Origin: Agarophyton chilense
Taxonomy: Eukaryota; Rhodophyta; Florideophyceae; Gracilariales; Gracilariaceae
Direction: 5' to 3'
Assembly: GCA_030374765.1 (NCBI GenBank)
Contig: JARGXX010000068.1
Location: 3,844,001-3,908,000, forward strand
Length of the DNA: 64,000 bases
The notes beneath the pieces were generated by a model that did no database searches, had not been told where the DNA came from, and saw nothing but the letters and a program-made list of their open reading frames with translations. Both the position numbers and the translations under genes were made by a program. How positions within the stretch are numbered: the first letter of the stretch is position 1; each line of letters starts with the position of its first letter. Below, piece after piece: positions 11,289 through 22,131 of this stretch.

Positions 11289-11620
11289 ACCGTGAACACG
11301 GAATGGAATGGCTGATGGCGCCACGCGCCATCTCAGTCCATGCCCCAACGCGGGGAAGGAAGCAACCGCTCACGCTATCCCAACGTCGTTGGTGGTCGTG
11401 CCAGTTACCTGGTCCGCGCGCGAAGCGCCCACCGTTAAACACGGAACTCCCAGCTAGGCCGGTTCCCTGCAACGCCGGAACCCCGGTGGAAGGCCGGTAC
11501 CCCGGAAAGAAAGAAGTGGACTTGGGAAAGGGCGTCAGAAAGGCGACCCTCTTCTTTTATTTCTCACTACTGGCAAGGGCGCCCTAGTGGCGCCGCCCTA
11601 CATTCTACCGGAAGCTCCGG

Positions 11621-11938
11621 TCATTCCTCCGCACGAGGTGCACCCCCGCCCAGGCGGTTGGCTAAGGCATCCCGCATGGCGGCCACATCACCCAAGATCT
11701 CGGAAGGGCGAAGCCCCACCTCCCGAAGGAAGCGCGCGATGACCTCGCCCCGCTCCGCGCCAGCGGCAGTTGCGGGCGGGCCCGCCACCGATGGAGTCGG
11801 ATAGGAATCCGTTCGCACGGCATCAGCAGCCCCGGATGGAGCCGCACTACCGTATTCAACGGACTCCTCACCGGCCTCGCCGGACCCGTCATCCTCCATC
11901 GGAGCGTAACCAGGATCCTCCGGTTCGTTGTCGACCAT
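11621..11938 (-). CDS. Element B opposite-strand ORF, C-terminal block
   Basis: A 105-residue minus-strand frame: acidic start, Ala/Pro/Gly-rich middle, and a short helical end (VIARFLREVGLRPSEILGDV). It directly follows the 443-residue block at 13396-12065. The corresponding plus-strand frame of element A at 1990-2247 has the same Gly/Pro/Ala bias and a similar ending. Product unknown. Confidence 0.5.
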   Translation of the reverse strand: MVDNEPEDPGYAPMEDDGSGEAGEESVEYGSAAPSGAADAVRTDSYPTPSVAGPPATAAGAERGEVIARFLREVGLRPSEILGDVAAMRDALANRLGGGAPRAEE

Positions 11939-12064
11939 CGGGTCACCATCCGCATAGTCGTGGTAATAGTCGCTCGAGTCGACATACTCTCTCGGGTGGT
12001 CGGCCGGGACTTTAAGCGGCGCATGCCGGCTGGCTTCCGCTTCCTCGCGGCTGATCTCGTGGTA

Positions 12065-13396
12065 CTACCAGGGGTCGAAGTAGACGAAATCCCCCGCTAG
12101 CGCGGTATTCCTCCCGAGTCCGGGGCCAGACCCGCGACGCGGTTGAATGCGTTGGGAGTTCTCCAGCGGGACTTCATCCCACTGGACCCCCTCCAAAAAG
12201 TCGAGGAGGCCCAGCATCTCTTCTTCGTTCGCCTCGCCCCCGAGGAGGATGCGCATGTCCAAACGACGGATCGCAGCCCGCACACGCGGTGGCACGTACC
12301 ACAATCGGTATTGGTCGTACGCCTCAGCGAGGATAAAAGCCGCAGTGCGGACGGCCCATTCGCTTACCACGACGGACCGCCACCCCGACTGGGGATCGTT
12401 CAAGAACGACGACCCTACATAGGTGAATACTGGGGGCAGCTCAACGAAGCAACCCCAGCACGCCTCCAATGAGGACCACCATTCTGGGAGACTGACGTAC
12501 CGACCACGTCGGTGAGCAGGCGCGATGCGCTCAATCTCCGTGTTCTGGTACGGTACGAAATACCCGGTCCGGGCCCGCCAACGCCGCTCATCGTGGATGA
12601 AGTTCTGAAGGAAGTTCGAGCGCGACTTCCGCGGTTGATAGCGGAACTCTGCTCGAAGAATCGGTCGTGCCCAGCAAAGGGCTTCTTGCCGAGCGATCGG
12701 TGTGCCCCTCCAAGCGAGGGTTTCCAATCCGTTAAGACGGTCACAGTACGACATTTCCCCGCGAGTGCGGTAAAGGTGGACGTCGAATTCGACCTCTGGC
12801 GGTATCGGGAACTCGAAAGGCGCCCGATGGTGCCTGAGATAAGCAATCCGCACAAGCGCGGCTTGAGCCTCCGCAGAGGATTCACCGCGTCGGCGGAGTA
12901 TGTGGTGTACCGGGATGGCGATACGATTACGCCAATCCCAGGACAGGGTCACCACGCCGGGCAGGTCGCCCGGGAGCATCTCCGAGTTATCGGTGTAGGA
13001 TTGGATCAAATCCTCGTCGCGGACAGCCAATGGGTGAAACCAAGGCGCATACCGCAACATCGCGGAGCCAAGCCGAGTTCTCGGATTTGCACCCACAAGG
13101 GCGTCGTAGGTCGGCCACTGTGGTGGGTCCGCCTGTCCCCAAAAGCGGGCGCCAATACGGCGGTCTTCGTACGCGAGGTTGGTAACATCCCCAGGGTGGG
13201 GCGCGGACCGGAAGCCGGTGGAACCGCCAAGGGCGGGAGTCGCGGATGTGTTATGACGGTCGGGGTTGGACATGGTGCGTGTTGGTGTGCTGTGGTTGGA
13301 ATCGGATGCGGAGAGCGTACGTGGGATCCATGGTGAAGGTGTGTTGGTTTCCGGAGACCCGGTGTCGGACGCGCTCTTATCATGACGAGCTGCCAT
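12065..13396 (-). CDS. Element B opposite-strand ORF, main block (443 aa)
   Basis: Long ATG-started minus-strand frame between the chromodomain end of pol and the 3' LTR. N-terminal about 70 residues are Ser/Thr/Pro rich. Then come Trp- and Tyr-rich, apparently folded stretches: RLGSAMLRYAPWFHPLAVRD, RAEFRYQPRKSRSNFLQNFI, YVSLPEWWSSLEACWGCFVE and, near the end, LLDFLEGVQWDEVP and DFVYFDPW. The YVSLP..W and LxDxxxxxxWxxVP motifs recur in the opposite-strand frames of elements A, E and F. I recognise no known protein family. Its length and the conservation between families argue that it is a real element gene, not a shadow of pol, since pol has ended by 11288. Confidence 0.7.
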   Translation of the reverse strand: MAARHDKSASDTGSPETNTPSPWIPRTLSASDSNHSTPTRTMSNPDRHNTSATPALGGSTGFRSAPHPGDVTNLAYEDRRIGARFWGQADPPQWPTYDALVGANPRTRLGSAMLRYAPWFHPLAVRDEDLIQSYTDNSEMLPGDLPGVVTLSWDWRNRIAIPVHHILRRRGESSAEAQAALVRIAYLRHHRAPFEFPIPPEVEFDVHLYRTRGEMSYCDRLNGLETLAWRGTPIARQEALCWARPILRAEFRYQPRKSRSNFLQNFIHDERRWRARTGYFVPYQNTEIERIAPAHRRGRYVSLPEWWSSLEACWGCFVELPPVFTYVGSSFLNDPQSGWRSVVVSEWAVRTAAFILAEAYDQYRLWYVPPRVRAAIRRLDMRILLGGEANEEEMLGLLDFLEGVQWDEVPLENSQRIQPRRGSGPGLGRNTALAGDFVYFDPW

Positions 13397-13442
13397 GCCG
13401 ACTTCCTCTTCGAGGTGTTCGCCCTGTCTTAAGGGGGGGATA

Positions 13443-14306
13443 TGAAGAGCAACGTCCTCCAGGGAGGTTTTGGGGACTTAAGTTTTTTCCGGAGCCTCCG
13501 GCGTGCAACCTCTTTATGAGTACGAGTAATCCGTTTTTACGGCGATGGCCGGAACGCCGGTGATGCACCGGCGGGACCGGGTGCCATACACGTGGCCGCA
13601 GCGCCCGCGCGACACATGGCCGCCAGATTGGCCCCTTTGTTAGACGGACATTTAGCTATTTAGGGTAGACTTTATTTATTCTGTTCTACGGTGACTACAG
13701 TACTTAGGCCGCCGGCCTCGCGGCCGCCGGTCCAGTAAAATCTCCCCAACAAGGGTGATATTGGTCTTCCAGATCTTGGCTCTGGGTCGAACCGCCTGCG
13801 CGGATGTACAACTCCTTACGGAGGAATTTCCCGTGGTGCACGGCTTCCCAACCCCCTTGGACGTTCAAGCAGCCTTCGTGTGTTGGGTATCTATTCCCAC
13901 TTTCGTGGTTCCACCCGTGTATACGGTTTGCTACACCCGGTAGTGCCGGCTATTCCCGAGTCCCCACTTGCGACTCGTGGTCAACCTCGCCCTCTTGCCT
14001 CCGTTCCCATTTTCCTTCCCTTTTCCTCCCCTTTATTGGGCAATTCCCGCTCTTGCGGCTCGCACTGACACCTGTCGTGCTCGCCACTCTCGTGGGCTTT
14101 TCCTCCTCAGAGGATACGCAAGCACCGCATTACGCGGATATTCTCGGCTTCTTTCAGCCTCCCTGCGCCCGTCGCGACGGTTCGGCTCCGGCTTACACCC
14201 GGCATTGCGCGCGGATCCCTGGGAGGGCTCTTCCGCGCCGGTTACCTCGTGAGAGGAAGATCCGGACGTCTTCGTGGGTTTTCCCCCTTGGGGGCATTGT
14301 CCTACA
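13443..14306 (+). repeat. Element B 3' LTR (only one copy in window)
   Basis: Placed from the polypurine tract TTAAGGGGGGGA (about 13429-13440) and a TG start resembling the element A LTR (TGAAGAGCAACG here, TGTAGAGCAACT there). The end is at TGTCCTACA (14306), after which Helitron coding sequence resumes. Without the second LTR the ends are inferred, to within a few bases. Confidence 0.6.
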
Positions 14307-15785
14307 ATTCTCTTCCCGTATGGACAGGACGGATGGCAATTGAGCTTCAGGTTTCCTCCACCCAACTCTACCAAACAGAAAAAGGTGGCTCTTTTGATAT
14401 ACTCTTTATAGCAGCTGTTCCAGAGGCCGACGGAGTTTAGTACCATCCTGCACGGCAAAAGACTATTTCAGAAGTACTTGGTGGATCAGTTCTGTAAGGT
14501 GGAGTCCGAACGTCTCTCACATCTCCGTAACAACCAGCAAAAACTACGGGCATCCGACTACATTTCCCGCAGACGGAATATGGGTGGTTCCCTTCACGCA
14601 TTGGATGAGGCCGATGCTGTGCTTGCCGGAAGACTGTTTGTGATACCTTCCACATTCGTCGGAGGCCATCGATATATAAGACAAGAACTACATGCCATCA
14701 TTTCCATATCCAACAAACTTGGACACCCAGATATCTTTTTTACAATGACCTGTAATCCCAACAGGCCTGAGATCAGAGGAGCGCTCTTCACCGGTCAGCA
14801 ACCACAGAACCGGCCCAATTTTTGTGCGCGAGTGTTTCGCCTAAAGCTCAAGGCTTTGATGGCCTTCATTATTGAGGGTAAATACTTTGGTACCGTAGCA
14901 CTTCATGTGCGGGTCATGTAGTTCCAGAAAGAGGTTTGCTGCATGCTCACATCATTTTCTTTTTGGACTCTATTTCTCAACACAGACTTTTTCCTCCGGA
15001 GAATGTTGACAACGTCATTTCCGCAGAATTCCCGCTGTGAACAGACCTAACACTTCGCGAGTTGGTTTTGAATAACATGATTCAGACGCCCTGTGGCTCT
15101 GATAACCAATCTGCACCCTGCACGGGTGAAGGATTCTGCAAGATATACTTCCCAAAGGAGTTCAACGCCGAGACTGGGAGCCTTGAAAGGGAGTATTACA
15201 TCTCCTATCGCCGTCGTTCTCCCGAAGGTCGCGGTGATTTATTGCAATACAGAGTCCGTACTGGCCATCAAGAAAGCGTAGTATCGCTGGATAACTCTTA
15301 TGTCGTCCCGTACAGCCCGGATCTACTTCGCATGATGGAATGTGACATGAATGTCGATTTGGGCGTCTCTCCAGTCGGAAGAGTCAAGTAACATTTCAAA
15401 TACATTTGCAAAGGATCAGATCGAGTTACTATGGTAATTGCAACAGCAAATGGTCGATACAATGAGATCAGACCCTATCAGGACACTAGATACGTGGCAG
15501 CTTCCGAGGCAGTGTGGCCGTTTTATTCTTTCTATATTGTGGCCCGCCACCCACCTTTCGTGCGACTCGACGTTAACTTGGAGCATCATCATACGGTGTT
15601 CTTCCGAGAAAGCGATGAAAGGTTTGCTCCAGCTCGAGAAAGATCGGCTGCGAAGCTCTGCGAGTGGTTCGTGGCTAACCACAAGTTTCCAGATGCCCGT
15701 TTCATTCGCTACGATGACTTTCCAAAGTACTTTACACTGAGCAAGTCGAAAAAATGCTGGCTTTCAACAGCTTGCCTAAGGCGTC
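14307..15785 (+). pseudogene. Helitron Rep/helicase gene, Rep part
   Basis: Begins inside the Helitron-like N domain (LFPYGQDGW) and continues with GKRLFQKYLVDQFCKVESER, PSTFVGGHRYIRQELHAI, KLGHPDIFFTMTCNPNRPEI, then a HUH-type stretch LLHAHIIFFLD near 14940, MIQTPCGSDNQSAPC, YRVRTGH and VVPYSPDLLRMME. Rep nicks and rejoins DNA for rolling-circle transposition. The reading is broken by a TAG after HVRVM (14919-14921), frame changes nearby, and a TAA within VK-HFKYICKG (about 15390). Element B interrupts it on the left and element D on the right. The gene start lies beyond element B, outside the window. Confidence 0.88.
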
Positions 15786-16231
15786 TGTAACACAATGACT
15801 GGTATGTCAGCGTACTGATCACAACATGGGGTAGCGTGGTAAAGCGGGTCCTAAGGTTCGTATCCTTGACGGCGGCACTCCCAGTGTACTTAGTGCAATG
15901 GGCTGGCGTTTACTGCGTAGTACTACAGGTCGAAGCTACGGAAACGATGTCTTTAAGACCAATTGGTGGAACTAATGTACCAAAGAGGGTTATTTAGTAT
16001 CCTAACGGTGCCTACCTAATTCTAACGGAGAAGAACCACTCGAGCAAAGTAAATATCGATAGCAAGGCACTGGGATTTCCCTGGCACTGTAAATCTATCC
16101 TATTATACTAAAAAAAATAAAACCACTATCTAAATATGTCCAACTGAGATCGCTCAGTTCACGTGGCGTCTGTAAGATACCTCAGGCCCTGGCAGCTTAC
16201 AGGGTTCGAACTTCATCGTTACTCCTTCACA
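15786..16231 (-). repeat. Element D 3' LTR
   Basis: 446 bp, the same length as the family LTRs at 52163-52608 and 56787-57232. It contains a tRNA-like pair of boxes read on the plus strand: TGGTAAAGCGG (15837-15847) and GGTTCGTATCC (15855-15865). Confidence 0.87.
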
Positions 16232-16306
16232 TATCTCAGTCCTTAGGATTCGACCGTCACGGCAAAGTCCAAATTGCCTCACACCTTTCTGGGGGTCTAG
16301 CTCTAA

Positions 16307-17335
16307 GTGGACCTATGGATGAACCTCCAATCTTGCCTTCGGGATCGGAACGTCGTAATCCTTAGCGTCCTAATGGCCCGGACACGAGCGGTGCCGTGCC
16401 CGACATGTCGGCGTTTTATGACTAATCCGGGGGTTAGTTGCTCTCGTTACCAATGGGCGCGACGGGAAGTCGCATCGCCACCATCCTCGGGGGTACCAGG
16501 GCGTATGAGCTGACCCTTGGCGCCCGGTTGGAAAATAATTTACCTAAGGTACTGTACGCGCACCGGTGAGGGTCCCTTTCGCTATTCCTATCCTTCGCTA
16601 TTCCAATGGCGACCCTACGCGCGTCGTCTGCCGTGAACCATAGTGTGCGCTTCGTCCGTTCGGGGTCAAGTCGGTCATTCTGTCCTATTCGGTTTCATCT
16701 TCTCTCCTTCCCGTCGCGGTATTCCTCCATTGGTCACGCGCGATGCCGAACTCACCTCATAAGCCCTTCGGATATGCCACTCTCCCTCCGCACTTAGTCG
16801 CTCCGGTTGGTTAACCTATTCATTTCCCGGTGGAGCAACCTGTGGGCAGCGGCGCCATGACTTCGAACAACCAAGCGGGGAGCTCCTCGGGATACCATGT
16901 GGCGTATGAGCGCCCCGGGGACCGTTTTGACCATACAATCGGACGAAACCCGTGGATCTCCGTCATGTCTGCTTTAACGTTGGTATTACTTCATCGATGG
17001 ATATTTCGACAGTTCTGAGGGATGCTTGCTCCTCGGCGCGTCGCTCGGCGCGCTACGCCGCGGTTGTCCAACAGGGACAAGATCTGAAGACCGCAAGGGT
17101 CAATCTCTTGCAGCAGAATGCACAAATGATGTCCCAGAGGGTTAGGGTTACTGCCGACTTGGATGCCCTGTATGGTCTAAATGTGAGCGACCGGGAGGCT
17201 TCCAAGCGTGACAATAGTTCCTCATGTGAATCTCCGCCGGAGAAGCGTGCTCGGGTCGCTGGTTCCAGTCCTATTGGTACAGTGAGACCTCCGGGTGATC
17301 CTAGTCCTAATTTCGCTCCTGCAGGTTCAAATTAG
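16307..17335 (+). pseudogene. Element D opposite-strand ORF block
   Basis: Plus-strand open pieces running against pol. The best preserved, 16952-17335, has RRSARYAAVVQQGQDLKTAR, a long helix, YGLNVSDREASK and a basic stretch PPEKRARVAGS. It matches the intact frame at 55580-55945 (RSARNAAVVQQGQDLK, YGLNLSDREAS, RKKRARLAEAG). Upstream pieces (16606-16797, 16830-17018) match frames at 52819-53405. The basic cluster resembles a nuclear localisation signal. Decayed copy. Confidence 0.65.
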
Positions 17336-17543
17336 AACAACGGAGATACTCCTGCGCCACTCCAGGGAGTCCTATCGGTGTTTGGAGCTCTTTCGCAAAC
17401 CCCGAGGTCATGGAGAGGGCTGTTAGGTGTCTGCTAGTTACTCAAATAAAGTAATGCTTGTACTTCCCCTAATTTTCTCCTTTATTCCTCCAACGTGCAT
17501 TCCCCATATGGCGTCCGAACCTTGGAAGCTTCTCAGGTCTTCC

Positions 17544-18137
17544 TCAAGTTTCGCCTGAGGACTGACGCTGTTCCTTGATGTGGGAGCTACGCCGAACGGT
17601 CGGGTCGAGAGGCGTATCGCGAAGCGTTTTGGGAGGCGGTTTGGAATTATTCGGGCCAATGGCTGCCCCCTCCTGAAGGATGGGCTCCGTGCCGCCGATT
17701 TTGCGCCCATAGCGGGCAATAAAATTCGCTCGAATGGTCTGAGCCTGTTGCCAAGTGTCTTTCTCGGGAGAATATCCAAACAAACTAATGCAATAGCGCT
17801 TTGTTCCATCTTCTCCTCGACCGGCGGAGATGATTCGTTCAATACCCTATTTTTGTTGGTGTTCCTCCTCCAGAAGGAGAGTGTGGTCCAGAGGGCCGCA
17901 TTCATCGGAGTCGACTGGGAGAGATGGGTCATCTTCATTGGCGTTGACTAATGGGTTCGTGGGGATAGTCAGGACCGCGGAAATTGCCTTAGGAGCTGTG
18001 GGGACCTGAGCTTTGACAGGAGGTTGTGGGGATTCCGTTGTGTCGAAGGGCTGGGACATTGGTGGTCCGGAGGAATTGGGAGCTCGTGTCACCCGATCAA
18101 TATACACGGTGTCCTGTAGGCCGTCAATTAGTATCAT
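17544..18137 (-). pseudogene. Element D integrase tail with chromodomain-like end
   Basis: Minus-strand pieces after the integrase core. One holds LFGYSPEKDTWQQAQTIRAN, which fits the second half of a chromodomain (W.GY....TWE....), preceded by a Pro/Ser/Thr-rich stretch. The end of this region matches 61130-61348 in element F (GVAPTSRNSVSPQAKLEEDL against AVAPASGNKVSPSATPEEDL). Fossil. Confidence 0.6.
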
Positions 18138-18347
18138 GATTGTGTGTTGAATGGCCCTAAGGACTTTATATGGGCCCGTCGAGCGGCGTAGGAGTTTCTG
18201 CGTAGTATCCTCGACTGCATCACCGTCTTTCGGTGCCTGGTCCAGTTAAACCAATTCTCCTTTCCCAAATGTAGGTGTATTCCTGACGGTTTTGTCGAAA
18301 TTGACCTTGTATTGCCGTTGGAATTTGGTCAGTACACCTCTAGCTGA

Positions 18348-19197
18348 TTAGATAATGCTGTCGATGCGTCGGCGCGAGTACCGTTTCGCCTGAGTAGGGG
18401 CCATCTCTTCGGTTATGTCCTGGGGTGTAAGGGACTCCTGAAGGTCAACAGCTATCGGCGGTGTCGATCTCGTTAGCTTTAAAATAAAAGGTGTTGTCCC
18501 GGTGGAAGCGTTTACTTTCGTGGTGTAGGCGTAAGCCAGTGATTCTACGTTGTCGTCCCAGCCTAATTGGGGCTCCGATACATAGTGTGCCAATCGGTCC
18601 TGAAGGGTACAGGTGGAGCATTCGGCTTGCCCATTGGTTTGCGCGTGGTATGGCGTGGTGGCTACATGTTTGATACCTAAGGTAGCACAAACGTGCGAAA
18701 AGAATTTGGATACAAACTGGCTCCCATTATGTGTAAGGAGGTATACGGTCATGCAATAGGGATATACCCAGTGGAACAAGAAGGCTGTGGCGACATCCGT
18801 GGCTGTTGTCTTTTCTAGAGGTAGTGCTCGGGTAAATTTGGAAAAACTATCCGTTATTATCAAGACGAACCGTTTCCCATGGGACGACTTGGACAAAGGT
18901 CCAAGGATATCCCTTGCGACAAATTCCATCGGGCCTGTGGCCGGGAAAAGTTTCAATTTGGCCTGATGGTTGGCGCGAGACCCTCGGATTTGTGCGCACG
19001 AAGTACAGTTCCGTGTGGCTAGCCACAAGTGCTGCGCTACTAGTGGCCAGCAGGGAAACTTCCTTATAGTCTGGTACATTCATCGGCCTCCAGGGTGACC
19101 AGCCAAGCGAAGGACATAGGCGAAGTATAGGAATCGCGCCCTCAATGAAATTGGTACTATCCGTTGGAGTGCGCCATCCAGTTGTGAGTGGCGACAT
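18348..19197 (-). pseudogene. pol: Element D integrase
   Basis: Contains the end of the H2C2 region (TRNCTSCAQIRGSRANHQAK) and the catalytic core: MEFVARDILGPLSKSSHGKR, LIITDSFSKFTRALPL, LLTHNGSQFVSKFFSHVCAT, TTPYHAQTNGQAE. Typical Ty3/gypsy integrase order, here decayed. Confidence 0.82.
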
Positions 19198-19382
19198 AAT
19201 AGTCTGAATCGGTCGTAGTCGAATAATTATTCAGGGGCTTCTACCAATTGGGCCGTTTCCTTGCAGTACTCGTCTTCGAAATGCACCTTTAGGAGCTCCT
19301 CAATAGTTATAGGGAGGAGCTCTTTTTCCTCTGGGGTTATTACACAAACCTGAGGTGATATGGAATTGGTTGGTACTATCTT

Positions 19383-20853
19383 TCAGTCCAATAAATACAC
19401 TTCATTCTGCTTTACCCCAGGATCATCCACTTTGACAGTACCCACAAGGTAATCTATTTCCGTATTATCCTGAGGTCCATCATATGTGAAGAGAGTAGAA
19501 ATGAGGTCGTCCAATGGCGTGTCATCAGATCCGTCGGTAATGATTCGGGAGAGGGCATCTGCTTCCTGGTGCTTGATGCCTGGACAGTAGGTTATATTAT
19601 AGTTATACTCTGAGAGCCGAAGGCGCCAACGAGAGAGGTGACTTGATGCATCGGTCATATTGGGTAACCAGCGGAGTAAGTCGTGGTCTTTCCTAATGGT
19701 GAACCAAGTCCCCTCGAGGTATGGACGCAGTGTCAGTACGGACCATACGATTGCTAGAAATTGCTTTTCGATAGTAATATAGTTTCTCTCCGCGCTGGAG
19801 AGCGTTCTGCTCCAGTATTCAATAGGTCCATAATACTTTGGTGAATTTCGTGCCTGTAACAGAGCACATCGCACTTTGACATCAGAAGCGTCTGTGTCCA
19901 AGATAACGGGCCTATTGGGATTCCGTAAAGCCAGTATGGGTTTGTTTAGCAATTTGTCATTTAGGGTCTGAAATTCCTGATATTGGTCCTTCTCTTCTTC
20001 AAGATTGCGTTGAAAGGGGCCGAGATTTTATCAAATCCTTGGACGAAACGTCGGTAGACATTGCACAAGCCCACTAAGGATCGTAATTCCGTGTGTGTTC
20101 TGGGACGTTTAGCCTGGCGGATTGCATTCGTGGTCCGTGTGGCTACCTTTCACTTTCCTGGGAGGACGAAGTGACCGATATAGTTCACTGAGGCCTGGAA
20201 GAGGGCGCATTGGCGGAGTTTCAGTGATACTCCGGCGCCCTGTAGGATTGTTAGCACCGTCTTCACTTCGATTAGGTCTTCATTCACGGTCCGTGAGAAG
20301 ATTATTACGTCATCCAAATAGTCCAGGGCCAATTTTCATTTGACTTTGGACAGTATGGTGTCCATTACACGTTGGAAGGCTGCTGGTGAATTCTATAAAC
20401 CAAAAGGCATAAGAGTAAATCTGAATAGACCTTCACGGGTGGTGAAGGTTGTCAGCACTCTTGCATCCTCAGCCGTTGGGATTTGCCAATATCCGGAATT
20501 AGCGGTCAGTGAGGTGAATACGTCTGCTTCACCTAAGAATCTAGACATTCATCCATACGGGGTATCGGGTATGAATCCCTCTTGGTTCCTGCGTTCAGCA
20601 TCCTGTACTCGACACAGAGCCTGACGAAGCCGTCTTTCTTAGCCGCGGGGACAAGGGGATTTGCCCATCCGGATTGGTTAGGAGCCGCCGGCTCGATGAA
20701 ATGAGCTTTGCGCATTTTGTCCATCTGGTCGGCGACAGTTTCCCTACCTTTCAGGCCTGTACGGTATGTGTGCTCCAACTGTGGTTTAGCATCATCCTGA
20801 ATGACAATAAGTTGTGTAGTGGCTCTGATTTTTCCCAATCTACCTGACCACAT
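19383..20853 (-). pseudogene. pol: Element D reverse transcriptase and RNase H
   Basis: Minus-strand blocks. RT start: RLGKIRATTQLIVIQDDAKP, VRLCVEYRMLNAGTKRDSYP, IPRMDECLDS (20853-20533). Polymerase motif: LDYLDDVIIFSRT (about 20332-20290). RNase H: VILDTDASDVKVRCALLQAR, YWSRTLSSAERNY, CPGIKHQEADALSRI (19952-19383). Fossil with several breaks. Confidence 0.82.
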
Positions 20854-20890
20854 GGTCAGGTATTCCTTGAGGAGATCAATTACCTGAGGC

Positions 20891-21610
20891 TTATAGGATT
20901 CGAATTCTGTGGCGATAAGGTCTATCCCCTCCCCAAGAGTCGATGTCCTCGTCGGGAGTTCGTGTTAAAAGGTTATCCAGTTGGGACTCTCTGATGGCCA
21001 CAGGCGCAGGTAGAGTGATGCCAGTCAATGTAAATTTAGGTAACCGTACGGGTTTATCTCTGAAGTTGCTGATTGTGACCAAGAAGGGCCTGTTAGGGAT
21101 TATTCGAGTAATGAGGTAATCCGTATGGTCGGCGATCGCCGTAGCGAGCCGCATGTGCACCATGCAATCCATGTGAGCAGAGCAGAGCTCACGGAGATGG
21201 GGCCAGAGAAGGTAAGCAAGCCTTGCGGGAATGTTCACTGTAATTACTTCTGTCTTACGGAGTTCTACTTGGGGTGTCCCTTGCCTAGAGGTGGACCTGG
21301 TGAGGCGTTCTCGTAAACGCGCTGCCACCGTGGGTTCTCGGCAAATCCTTTCAGGGTCTTCCAGGAGAGACAGTACTTCCTGCGGCTGGCTTCTCGTGCT
21401 CCTGCGGTCACTATCAGTAACAAACTGTTGTTCAGGCGACATAGTCGGCGTTGCAGTTGAAACATGTCTTGCTGTAGGAGTCCTATGGTCTGGTTGGTTG
21501 GGTGTGTTTCCTGCATCCATTATGGCGGATGCTTCTATTCTTCTGGTCTGTTGGGGAATAAATCCAAAGACTAGAATCCGTATAATTCTTCTTTCGAGTG
21601 GTCTGTTCAA
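20891..21610 (-). pseudogene. Element D N-terminal block (protease-tail-like)
   Basis: A 239-residue frame just inside the 5' LTR. It starts with a Pro/Thr/Ser-rich stretch (GNTPNQPDHRTPTARHVSTA) and ends with NRPFLVTISNFRDKPVRLPK, which resembles the retropepsin-to-RT linker of element B at 1-100. A homologous start follows the LTR at 57268. I see no gag core in it. Confidence 0.5.
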
Positions 21611-21645
21611 TTATTCCAAAGGTATTCCAAGTCGGGAGACCAAAG

Positions 21646-22126
21646 TGTAACGCGATGACTGGTGGGTCAGCGTACTGGTCTCAACCTGGGGTAACGTGGT
21701 AGAGCGGGTCCTAAGGTTTGTTTCCTTGAGAGCTTCACTCCCAGAATACTTAGTGCAATGAACTGGAGTTTATTGCGTAGTCCTACAGATTGGAGTTACG
21801 GAAACTATGGATTGAAGATCTTCAATCCATTGTTTCCGAAACTCCGGTCTAGACCAATTGGTGGAACTAATGTACCAAAGGGGGTAACTTTGTATCGGAA
21901 CGGTTCCTACCTTACTCTTAGGGAGAAGCGTCACTCGAGCCAAGTAAATAGTACTGGCGAGGCGCTGGGATCTCCCTGGAACTGTTAAACTATCCTATTA
22001 CACTAAATAAAACAAAATAATTATCTAAATATATCCAGCTGAGGTCGTTCAATCCACGTGGTGTCTGTGAGATACCTCAGGCCCTGGCAGCTTACAGGAC
22101 TCGACATTTGACTTTTCTCCTTCACA
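21646..22126 (-). repeat. Element D 5' LTR
   Basis: Starts TGTAAC and ends TTCACA on the plus strand. Relative to its partner it carries an inserted stretch with the inverted pair GGATTGAAGATC..TTCAATCC near 21807. Directly followed by duplication GCGTC. Confidence 0.87.
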
Positions 22127-22131
22127 GCGTC

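Larger units (their letters stand above)
1..14306 (+). mobile_element. Element B: Ty3/gypsy chromovirus, 5' end outside window, split by element A
   Basis: LTR retrotransposon fossil read on the plus strand. Parts seen in order: protease-to-RT linker (1-355), RT, RNase H and integrase (7147-9503), integrase tail with a C-terminal chromodomain (9549-11288), an opposite-strand ORF block (13396-11621), a polypurine tract (about 13429-13440) and a 3' LTR (about 13443-14306). The 5' LTR and gag lie left of the window. Element A sits inside it at 355/7147. The reading frame right after the LTR is Helitron Rep, so B itself was inserted into a Helitron. Apart from the nested element it has only about two or three breaks, so it is fairly young. 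Chromovirus assignment rests on the chromodomain at the end of pol. Confidence 0.9.
15786..22126 (-). mobile_element. Element D: old chromovirus inserted in the Helitron
   Basis: Direct LTRs at 15786-16231 (446 bp) and 21646-22126 (481 bp; one copy has an extra short palindrome-bearing segment), TG...CA ends, with target duplication GCGTC at 15781-15785 and 22127-22131. It reads on the minus strand: primer-binding site (21642-21625), a short N-terminal block, RT, RNase H, integrase, chromodomain-like tail, an opposite-strand block next to the 3' LTR. No gag core is recognisable. The LTRs differ at about 27 of the first 165 bases by my count, so the insertion is old, and the coding parts carry many breaks. 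Confidence 0.88.

Noticed and set aside
15855-15865. A real tRNA gene at the LTR boxes
   Set aside because: A and B boxes are too close together and no cloverleaf with an anticodon arm can be drawn; only tRNA-like promoter boxes remain.
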